Of a stretch of 64,000 bases of DNA, positions 9,401-18,760 are shown one piece after another. The stretch lies in contig CANIWM010000016.1 in NCBI GenBank assembly GCA_947471505.1, positions 22,213 through 86,212 on the forward strand, in the 5' to 3' direction. This DNA is from Chthoniobacteraceae bacterium. Lineage in GTDB: Bacteria > Verrucomicrobiota > Verrucomicrobiia > Chthoniobacterales > Chthoniobacteraceae. The notes under the pieces were generated by a model. That model was not told the DNA's origin. It did no database searches and worked only from the letters and a program-made list of their open reading frames with translations. The position numbers and the translations under genes were made by a program. Positions within the stretch are counted from its first letter, which is position 1. Each line of letters opens with the position of its first letter.

Positions 9401-10100
9401 TTCGGCAAAATGAGCCTGGCTCCAGCGGTCTGCCGCGCACGAAAACAGGGTGACGGCTGTTGTTTTTCAGCAGGATCAGATCGTGGTATCGAAACGCGAG
9501 AAGGCGGTCGTTTTCGTGCAGTCCCTTGAGCGTCACATCAGCATTAGCATCGCGCCCAAAGCTGAGGATTTCGAGCGGTGAATCGCTCGAAGCTGCAGGC
9601 GCAACCTCGCCCGTGCCGGAAAGATTGAGTTGATGGACGATGTGCTGCGTCTCTGCCGCCGTCCCGAGCCTCTCGGTGAACGCTTGAAATGCATCCATCT
9701 GCGCCTGCTGCTTCCCAGCGCGAGCGATGATGTCGTAAAGTTGCACGCCCAGCATGACCTTACGCTCTGGCTGCAACTCGTTGCGCAGTCGCTCCGCCAT
9801 CGCCGACAAATCCTGCTGCTGGCCGAGTGCGTCGCGAAATTGGCGTGTGAGATCGGAATAAACGGTCTCAGGGTAATCGTTGCGTAGAAAGCCAAGCGCG
9901 GAATCCACTTCCTTCTCCATCACTACGCCGTCCTGCTTTGAAAACCCTGCCAACACTTGCACGAGTAGCGGCAAAAAACTCTTCGCCTCCGATTGCCCCG
10001 AACGCCCAAGCAACCGCCGCCAACCTCGCAACGCGACACGCCCACTGCGCCGCGAGATTTCCGCGATCCGACTTGGGATAGTTGGCGGAACATTACTCAT
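6465..10100 (-). CDS. TerB/FHA-like, ABC ATPase and ABC-2 permease fusion protein
   Basis: 1211 residues. Residues about 38-135 form a helical TerB-like domain with acidic turns. Residues about 175-450 hold FHA-type beta-sandwich segments (SFGRDANADVTL, LKDGDIIRI), suggesting phosphothreonine or protein sensing. The ATPase runs from about 455 to 690 with Walker A GGSGSGKST (490-498), signature LSGGE (596-600) and Walker B VFLFDE (616-621), G-subfamily style. After a linker (about 780-810) the membrane domain has five to six transmembrane segments plus a large extracytoplasmic loop before the last one. Such half-transporters export lipids or drugs, or act in envelope maintenance; the substrate is unknown. 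Single gene, convergent with pyk. Confidence 0.85.
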   Translation of the reverse strand: MSNVPPTIPSRIAEISRRSGRVALRGWRRLLGRSGQSEAKSFLPLLVQVLAGFSKQDGVVMEKEVDSALGFLRNDYPETVYSDLTRQFRDALGQQQDLSAMAERLRNELQPERKVMLGVQLYDIIARAGKQQAQMDAFQAFTERLGTAAETQHIVHQLNLSGTGEVAPAASSDSPLEILSFGRDANADVTLKGLHENDRLLAFRYHDLILLKNNSRHPVFVRGRPLEPGSFCRIYAGQRVILDEQVLTFQDLSYYFNAKKNIAVTQVYLELNDSDEVQIARARSRDSILEVRFGLKVQVRALKNMDAMFNNVALRQGTLLNGNLEDRIIFHNDSELVLSDLRRRARALGGRFQLKSYKSVYHVSNQTQRLQVDDILLSPGTSGAVLLKILCDYENRVGQLEVIEAYRDITVGERTVPVGGKCDLKDGDIIRIDAGQGLRCDFSERIIEEERNIVSSIELHDLTCHFGDKVKALDGITFTLNRGDIVCVMGGSGSGKSTLLRAIAGRLPPTRGTVLLNGQSLYDDLDDFKRFIAFIPQDDAFDDHLTVEENLRYAASIRSPHLSKRDRERRVDGRLVELGLAERRDVIVGSAEKKTLSGGERKRLNIGLDMISSADVFLFDEPTSGLSSKDSEHVIEIIRGLAHNKIVLVVIHQPSQRLFQMFNKAVLLDRGGKMVFHGSPSQMLDYFGEAAIHEKGISAEIVASEGRRPEFAFDIIETPLHDLSGDEILEEATNGQLIPARRFSPDFWRDRYETHRLYQDMRQISLKQQSTNATPTATEPAKKPVAPPLIKVRAREEWLQFTTLLRRAFLSKLRNLASLFVTLLAPPSLAFVVGWALYFTDKKDVPEGGYVFAHAFHIPTYIFISLLVALFLALMNSVEDIIRDRVILQRERNLNVSIGYYVLAKFLTLCVFSAFQCALFVFVGNWILEVRGMFHVYFLWTFFTAVSGISLGLLVSAVVPNSKTAAMLVPLILIPQLIFGGALIKYDEMNRDPDLLYSFNRIFNATKSPDDAETEKKLRVPFISRLVATHYSYESLVVAQAKLNPLTIRQTRLNEMIRALAKNPNTTPAENDRLADLKETLAQLSGLEAGSAREIDRRLGRIDEIIDGSAPTLRDFRTKVYLTSADQLYNNTKINDMVSKAESEQNDYRRDYRLNVFFSPEKHHFYWFADKDLGWTSSVYFRNALILLSTSAGMLVLLGSILRRQLNRTAT

Positions 10101-10232
10101 GGCAGACGGAAGCTACGGCGCGTGCCTTTCATCCGGCAAGTCGCCCTATTTGATTTGCCTGAACACCGGACGGAACGCCCGACTCGACTCATGCAGGCGA
10201 GGCCACTTGCTCCGCAAAAGCGGTCCATCGCA

Positions 10233-10676
10233 TTAGGCCTTTCCGCCGTATGAGACGTAATCGTCGAGGTCTAGGAGGTCGCTCCAGTAAATGATGTCCG
10301 TCCGATTCGGCCCACACTCCGCGAGATATTTGTCAAAAAACTCGCGATCGCCTCCGTCGGGCTTTCGTTTGTCGTTCGCGTCGCTCCACGCTTCGATTTC
10401 AACCTGCGTGAGTCTGTTGCTTTGGTGCGCCTCAATCCACGCCAGCACATCACCATCGCCGAGCCCTTTGGCAACTTCCGCTTTGAGCGCAACGGGATCG
10501 ATACCCATAAACTTCAGCACGCGCTGGTCGTTCGGACATGCGTAGTGGAACGAACTTGCGGTGCCATTAAGCTCCGCGCGGCATTTGTCGAGCATCCGTG
10601 GCAATAGCGCGTACCCGCCGAGGCGAGCTTTGGCGCTGCGTGGTGGACGTGTGTTGAGATCAGTGATCGGGACCAT
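10233..10676 (-). CDS. DUF5069 domain protein
   Basis: 147 residues beginning MVPITDLNTRPPRSAKARLG. The start was chosen because AGGAG sits 5-6 bases upstream, inside the end of gyrA, and because the family begins with a TDL-RPPRSP-like segment. DUF5069 is a small soluble family seen widely in the Planctomycetes-Verrucomicrobia group; its function is unknown. Features seen are LGGYALLPRMLDKCRAEL, YACPNDQRVLKFMGID and a Trp/Asp-rich C-terminus. Its start lies one base after the gyrA stop, so it is the third gene of the gyrB-gyrA transcription unit. That may simply couple its expression to gyrase. Confidence 0.85.
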   Translation of the reverse strand: MVPITDLNTRPPRSAKARLGGYALLPRMLDKCRAELNGTASSFHYACPNDQRVLKFMGIDPVALKAEVAKGLGDGDVLAWIEAHQSNRLTQVEIEAWSDANDKRKPDGGDREFFDKYLAECGPNRTDIIYWSDLLDLDDYVSYGGKA

Positions 10677-10677
10677 A

Positions 10678-13251
10678 TTATTCTCCTGAGACGACGGTAT
10701 AGTTTTCGTCGCTTTCCTCATCCGCAACGACGGGTGCAATGCCTATGAGCTTCTCTGCTCCTTTGAGGTTGATGAGGATCACGCCCATCGTGTTGCGCCC
10801 CGTTTCGCGGACTTCTTTGACCCGCGTGCGAACCATTTGGCCTTTGTTGGTGATGAGCATCAGTTCGTCATTTTCGTGCACGGTGAGCGCTCCGACCACA
10901 ATGCCGGTTTTATCTCCGGTCTTCATCGTGATGATGCCTTTTCCGCCTCGCGACTGGACGCGGTAGTCTTCAAACGGTGTCCGCTTGCCGATGCCGTTCG
11001 CCCCTGCGACGAGGAGCGTGCACGCGTTATCCACGATGGCGGCAGCGACGACGCAATCACCCTTGTCGGGCCGGATGCCCCACACGCCGATGCTGTTGCG
11101 GCCTTGGTCGCGCATCTCTTCTTCGTTGAACCGAATGCTCATTCCTTCCTTCGTGATGAGCACCATTTCGTTCGTTCCGTTCGTGAGTTTGCAATCAATG
11201 AGCAGGTCGTCCTTCTCGATGTTGATCGCGATGATGCCGCCTTTGCGGATGTTTTTGAACTCGCTGAGGTTCGTCTTTTTCACGATGCCGCTCTGCGTGG
11301 CGAAGCAGATGAACAGGTTCTCCGACCACGTTTCTTCGTCCGTCTTTTGGCCTTGAATGCGGATGGTTGCCGCGATTTTTTCGTCCTGCCGAAGCTCCAG
11401 CAAGTTCGCGATGCTCCGGCCTTTCGAGGCGCGCGAGCCTTCCTGAATCTCATACACGCGCTCCACGTAGCAGCGCCCGCTCTTGGTGAAAAAGACGAGG
11501 TAGTCGTGCGTGGTAGCGGTGAAGAGATGCTCCACGAAATCGTCATCATCCTCCTCGGTCGCGCCGTCGCGGGTGACCATTCCTTTCACACCTTTTCCAC
11601 CGCGACGCTGTGCGCGGTATGCGGAAACTGCGGTGCGTTTGATAAAGCCCGCGTGCGTGATCGTGATGATGCAGCCTTCGTTCGCGATGAGGTCTTCAAT
11701 GTTGATCTCGCCTTCATCCGGCACGATCTGCGTTTTGCGCGGATTGCCGTATTTGTCTTTGATGACGCGAAGTTCCTTCTTGATGATCGTCATGACGCGC
11801 GACTCTTTCGCTAGGATGTCGAGCAGGTCTTTGATCGTCTCGATGAGCGCATCGTATTCCGTCTTGATCGCTTCGCGCTCCAGACCAGTCAACTGGTAGA
11901 GGCGAAGGTCGAGAATGGCGTTGGTCTGGCGCTCGTTGAACTTGTATTCGCCGGCAGTGAGCTTGCCTTCGTCGCGGATGAGAATACCGATTTGTTCGAC
12001 GCTCTTCCGCGTCCACGAAAGCGCCATGAGCTTCGTGCGCGCATCGTCGCGGTCGCGGGAATCGCGGATGATTTTGATGAAATCATCGAGGTTGTTGAGC
12101 GCGATGAGCAGCGCTTCGAGGCGCTCGGCGAGATGTTCTGCTTCGCGAAGGAGGAAGCGTGTGCGGCGCAGTACGACTTCGCGGCGATGCTCGATAAAGC
12201 ACGTGATCGCGTCCTTGAGCGTGAGCAGCTTTGGCTTGCCGTGATCGATGGCGAGCATCGATGCCGAGAACGACGACTCCAGCGCGGTGTGCTTGAAGAG
12301 ATTGTTGATGACCACCTTCGGATTTGCGTCACGCTTGAGGTCAATGACGACGCGCGTGTTTTCGTCCGACTCATCGCGGATGGCACTGATGTCGGTGATG
12401 ATTTTCTCGTTCACCAAATCCGCGATGCGTGACACAAGCGTCGCGCGGTTCACGTTATACGGAATCTCCGAAATGATGAGCTGCTCGCGCCCGCCCTTCA
12501 GCTCGGCGACGCCGATTTTCCCACGCACCCGCACCGAGCCTTTGCCGGTGTGAAAATACGACTTGATGCCTATCGAACCAAGAATCTCGCAACCCGTCGG
12601 GAAGTCCGGTCCTTTTACATAAGCCATGAGCCCATCGATGGTGATTTCCGGGTCGTCAATCTGGGCACACACGCCGTCGATGACCTCTGTGAGATTGTGC
12701 GGCGGCATGTTCGTGGCCATACCGACCGCGATGCCGGTGCCGCCGTTTACGAGCAGATTCGGGAACGCCGCCGGGAGTACCGTTGGCTCCTGCCGCGTCT
12801 CGTCGTAGTTCGGGACGAAGTTGACGGTGTCCTTCTCCATGTCGTCCATCAGCGCCGCGCCGAGGTGCTGCAAGCGGGCCTCGGTGTAACGCATGGACGC
12901 CGGCGGGTCGCCTTCGACGCTTCCGAAGTTTCCCTGTCCTTCGATGAGCATCTCGCGCATCGCCCAAGGCTGGGCCATATGGACGAGCGTCGGGTAAATC
13001 GCCTGGTCGCCGTGCGGATGGTAGTTGCCCATCGTCTCACCGACGATCTTCGCGCACTTCAGCGGCTTGCGGGTCGGCCCCACGCCGAGCTCCGACATGG
13101 CAAAAAGGATACGCCGCTGAGAAGGCTTCAGCCCATCGCGCGCATCCGGCAGCGCGCGGGAAATAATGACGGACATCGAGTAGTCGAGAAACGACTTCGA
13201 CATCTCGTCGGCAACATTGATTGGAATTACTTTTTCGTTTTGGTGATACAT
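10678..13251 (-). CDS. gyrA: DNA gyrase subunit A
   Basis: 857 residues; the breakage-reunion subunit of gyrase, which works with GyrB as A2B2 to introduce negative supercoils. The catalytic tyrosine is Tyr122 in [10 protein letters not shown], at the same number as in E. coli. The C-terminal beta-pinwheel carries the GyrA box QRRGGKG, which distinguishes it from ParC. Residues that align with E. coli GyrA 83 and 87 are Gln and Pro (HGDQAIYP) instead of Ser/Thr and Asp, at the quinolone-binding positions. It lies 66 bp downstream of gyrB and is followed after one base by the DUF5069 gene. Function certain. Confidence 0.98.
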   Translation of the reverse strand: MYHQNEKVIPINVADEMSKSFLDYSMSVIISRALPDARDGLKPSQRRILFAMSELGVGPTRKPLKCAKIVGETMGNYHPHGDQAIYPTLVHMAQPWAMREMLIEGQGNFGSVEGDPPASMRYTEARLQHLGAALMDDMEKDTVNFVPNYDETRQEPTVLPAAFPNLLVNGGTGIAVGMATNMPPHNLTEVIDGVCAQIDDPEITIDGLMAYVKGPDFPTGCEILGSIGIKSYFHTGKGSVRVRGKIGVAELKGGREQLIISEIPYNVNRATLVSRIADLVNEKIITDISAIRDESDENTRVVIDLKRDANPKVVINNLFKHTALESSFSASMLAIDHGKPKLLTLKDAITCFIEHRREVVLRRTRFLLREAEHLAERLEALLIALNNLDDFIKIIRDSRDRDDARTKLMALSWTRKSVEQIGILIRDEGKLTAGEYKFNERQTNAILDLRLYQLTGLEREAIKTEYDALIETIKDLLDILAKESRVMTIIKKELRVIKDKYGNPRKTQIVPDEGEINIEDLIANEGCIITITHAGFIKRTAVSAYRAQRRGGKGVKGMVTRDGATEEDDDDFVEHLFTATTHDYLVFFTKSGRCYVERVYEIQEGSRASKGRSIANLLELRQDEKIAATIRIQGQKTDEETWSENLFICFATQSGIVKKTNLSEFKNIRKGGIIAINIEKDDLLIDCKLTNGTNEMVLITKEGMSIRFNEEEMRDQGRNSIGVWGIRPDKGDCVVAAAIVDNACTLLVAGANGIGKRTPFEDYRVQSRGGKGIITMKTGDKTGIVVGALTVHENDELMLITNKGQMVRTRVKEVRETGRNTMGVILINLKGAEKLIGIAPVVADEESDENYTVVSGE

Positions 13252-13317
13252 GCGATCGGAGATCTATTCGGCTTCATTCGGGACGGGCTCTTGGAGCCTT
13301 TCGTCCCTTTCTTTTAA

Positions 13318-15948
<2,631 letters not shown>

Positions 15949-16053
15949 TCAACTCCTATTTTGAGCAAAAAGCACATTATATTGTGGAGACCTGCCGCTC
16001 TACCGACAAGTCGGCCTCTACTAATCGACGCGCCAACCGTCCGGGATGTCCCG

Positions 16054-16095
16054 CGCCGTGAACAGGGAATGCCACGCCGTGAACAGGGGGTGCCA
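16054..16095. repeat. Two tandem 21-bp repeats upstream of gyrB
   Basis: CGCCGTGAACAGGGAATGCC(A) at 16054-16074 is followed directly by a copy at 16075-16095 differing at two bases. Weaker, more diverged units may flank it (CGCCAACCGTCCGGGATGTC at 16031 and TGGACGAGAAATGCCC at 16101). It lies between the fusion gene end and the gyrB start, where it could be a protein-binding array or a slippage product. Confidence 0.6.
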
Positions 16096-16152
16096 TCTCT
16101 TGGACGAGAAATGCCCCATTTTACCCATCCAACACACCCCTGTATCCGCCCG

Positions 16153-17946
16153 CTATATCACCGCCCACTCGGGCTCTGGAGCAGAAAACTCAGTCCCCTC
16201 CCCCGTCAACGGATGCGTGAATGCGATGCGCGCGGCGTGGAGGCAGAGCGGCGGCTGGCCGAGGGCGAGCGTCTGCTGCGTGCCGAGCTTGCCGCCGGGC
16301 AGATACGCAGCATCACCGCAGATGGGAAACCCGAGGTGCCAAAGATGGACGCGGATTTGGTTCGTGCGACCCGTGAGCGGGCGGGCCTCGATGAGCGCGG
16401 TGCCGTCGGGCAAGCGGCATTTTACCGTGAACTCCGTCTTGGCGTCTATTCCGTCCAACTCGTCCACCGAGCGAGTCCCCATCGCACCGGGCTCATCGGT
16501 GATGCGCGCATCGCACACAAACTCGTCCGCCGTCGGGTGCCCTTGGACGCGGGCGATGTAGGTCTTGCGGACTTCGCCACGCGTGAACTGCGGCTGGAGC
16601 AGGCTGGCGAAATGGCGCGTGCGCGTGAACAGGACGATGCCCGTGGTGTTCGCATCGAGCCGGTGGCCGGGGTTCGGTTTCTGCGGCGCATACACTTCGT
16701 TGAGTAAGTGCTGGAGCGTGTTACGGAAGAAGCGCCCGCCCGCATGCATGGGCAGCGGGGCGGGTTTGTTCAGCACGATGAGCGCTTCATCTTCGTAGAG
16801 GATAGTCACGTCGGCGCTTACGTCGGGCTCGATGACTTGCTCGATTTTATGCACAAACCGCTCGCCTGCACGGACGATGCGCTCGGGCTTCACGGGCTCG
16901 TGCGTATCTAGATCAAGCACGCGCTCGGCGGCAAACCGCGCCACCCATTGCTCCTCGCTCATCGCTTTCACGCAGTGCGAAAGCGCCGCGAGCAGCGTGA
17001 AGCCATCGCAATCGCGCGGGATGTTCACGGGCTTGAAATTGTCGTGCGGCACACTGCCCGGCAGCGGGGAAAAAGCGCGGGCGATAGCAGCCATGCGTCC
17101 GGCGATGGCGACGGCGCACTGCTGCTCCGGCGTCTGGAAGCAATACGGGCACGACTTGCCGGGCACGTAGCGCGAGTCCGCCTGCTCCTCGGCACTGAGC
17201 GGCGATTGGCAGGCGAAGCAGCGCGTGGAGTCCGTCTCGCTCAAACTCGGGTCCACGCCGACGCGCTGGTCGAAAACGAAGCACTCCCCGTCGTAGTGCG
17301 CCCCGCCGCATTCCTCGAAGTATTTGAGGATGCCGCCGTCGAGCTGGTAGATATTTTTGAAGCCCTCGCGCTCCATAAACGGCCCCGCTTTTTCGCACCG
17401 GATGCCGCCCGTGCAGAACATCACGATAGGCGTCTCCTTCAGCTCGGCGGGCAATTTCGCCACCGCCTCGGGGAACTCACGGAACGTGTCCACGCCGATG
17501 GGCAGAGCATTGCGGAAGGTGCCGAGCCGCACTTCGTAGTCGTTGCGCGTGTCGAGAAGCGTGACGGCGCGGCCCTCGTCGAGCCACCGCTTCAGCTCCT
17601 TCGCCGCGAGCTTCGGCGAAGTGCGCTTGCCCGGCTCGATACCCTCCACGCCGAAAGCGATGATCTCCTTTTTGAGCCGCACGAGCATCCGATTGAACGG
17701 CTGATGGTCCGTCTCGCTAAACTTGGGCTCCAGCGCCTCCAAGCCCGGAATACTGCGCAGCTCGGAAAGCAGCGCATCCACATCCGCCGCCAAGCCAGCG
17801 ACGAACAAGTTGATCCCCTCCGGGCTCAGCAATATCGTCCCACGCAGCCCGCGCGCCTTACAGAGCCCCTGAAGCCGCGCACGCAGCGGCTTCAGTTCCG
17901 TCAGCGTAGCAAACTTATAGGCAGCGATATTTTGGAAATTCGGCAT
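16153..17946 (-). CDS. Fused tRNA U34 hydroxylase (TrhO) and RluA-type pseudouridine synthase
   Basis: 597 residues from ATG 17946; an in-frame GTG two codons upstream is possible. Residues 1-230 match TrhO/YceA, the rhodanese-like enzyme that makes 5-hydroxyuridine at tRNA position 34: LDTRNDYEVRLGTF and the active loop MFCTGGIRCEKAG with Cys178. Residues about 240-285 hold a Cys-rich block (Cys243, 246, 266, 269) suited to binding a metal. Residues about 300-597 are a RluA-family synthase with catalytic Asp431 in GHRLDANTTGIVLF and the C-terminal segment RPLTGRTNQIRVHL. Two RNA-modifying activities are therefore joined in one cytoplasmic protein. RNA target of the second domain unknown. No operon partner. 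Confidence 0.9.
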   Translation of the reverse strand: MPNFQNIAAYKFATLTELKPLRARLQGLCKARGLRGTILLSPEGINLFVAGLAADVDALLSELRSIPGLEALEPKFSETDHQPFNRMLVRLKKEIIAFGVEGIEPGKRTSPKLAAKELKRWLDEGRAVTLLDTRNDYEVRLGTFRNALPIGVDTFREFPEAVAKLPAELKETPIVMFCTGGIRCEKAGPFMEREGFKNIYQLDGGILKYFEECGGAHYDGECFVFDQRVGVDPSLSETDSTRCFACQSPLSAEEQADSRYVPGKSCPYCFQTPEQQCAVAIAGRMAAIARAFSPLPGSVPHDNFKPVNIPRDCDGFTLLAALSHCVKAMSEEQWVARFAAERVLDLDTHEPVKPERIVRAGERFVHKIEQVIEPDVSADVTILYEDEALIVLNKPAPLPMHAGGRFFRNTLQHLLNEVYAPQKPNPGHRLDANTTGIVLFTRTRHFASLLQPQFTRGEVRKTYIARVQGHPTADEFVCDARITDEPGAMGTRSVDELDGIDAKTEFTVKCRLPDGTALIEARPLTGRTNQIRVHLWHLGFPICGDAAYLPGGKLGTQQTLALGQPPLCLHAARIAFTHPLTGEGTEFSAPEPEWAVI

Positions 17947-18080
17947 TCGCACGGAGTCTTGGCAAAAGGCGCGATGGAAATCACCGATAAAATATGCACC
18001 ATCACCTCATCAGTTTCGGCGACCGTGCTCACGCACGGAAATTGCCCAAAGGAAACAAGTCCGGCAGACTCCAGTAAAAA

Positions 18081-18302
18081 ATTAACCGCTTTGCATTCAT
18101 ACTCTTCGCTGCGGTGTGCACTGCTGGGTCCGCCGATTTCGAGAAGGAAATCCGGCCGCTGTTGCAAAAGCACTGCGTCGAATGCCACGGCGAGAAAAAG
18201 CAGAAGAGTGAATTACGGCTGGAGGCGAAGGGATTTGCGCTCAAGGGTGGGCACGATGGGCCGACTATCGTGCCGGGAAAAGCGGACACGTCGCCGTTCT
18301 GA
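18081..18302 (+). pseudogene. Truncated PSCyt1 (planctomycete-type cytochrome c) gene fragment
   Basis: This is an N-terminal fragment of a gene like the one at 21395. Both share the run NRxAFILFAAV and then DFEKEIRPLLQKHC, CHGEKKQK and GGHDGPxIVPGKADxSP. Here the initiator is ATT (18081-18083) rather than ATG, and the frame ends after KADTSPF at TGA 18300-18302, where the intact paralogue continues for some 900 residues. Nucleotide similarity stops at the same place. The heme motif CVECH is still intact. It is best read as a partial duplication that has decayed. A shorter ORF from ATG 18114 would lack the signal peptide. Confidence 0.75.
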
Positions 18303-18760
18303 CCCCATTCCCCCATTCCACAAAAGGACGTCGATTTACAACAAATCACAAGGAGTATGGAACTCAATGAAGAGAAAGCCTGCCAAAATAAGAAGCCTGT
18401 CCGCTTTCCTCGCTCCAGGCACACGAGTTTCCTCGTGACTGCTTCTTCCTCTCGACCAAGAACTCAAATCACGCCCGCTTCCGGCGCCAGGCGGCAAGGC
18501 GGTAACCCCGGCAAGAATGAACACTGAGGAACCCGGTTCGGGAACGCATCATTTTTTGCGTAGCCGGAGATTCTCTGGGCTAACTGGAATTTGAGATGCA
18601 TGGAACTAAATTTTGGATCTCTCCATAGCCGGTTCTACCTGAATGGGAATCCACAAGCATATCTGGCAACGGATTTGTTTAATTGGGCGCCTCGCGCTGT
18701 GTTGACGGCGGCAGGAATGCCGCCGCTCCTTGGCTCGCTTAGGCTCGCAGGCTGCGATTT
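18303..18760. other. Non-coding interval after the cytochrome fragment
   Basis: No supported gene. It begins directly at the break point of the truncated cytochrome gene with a C-rich stretch (TGACCCCATTCCCCCATTCC). Nothing else recognisable was seen, and no frame has convincing coding character. Confidence 0.5.

Noticed and set aside
18114..18302. A small intact cytochrome gene of 62 codons
   Set aside because: It lacks the signal peptide and start of its paralogue and stops exactly where similarity ends; treated as a pseudogene.
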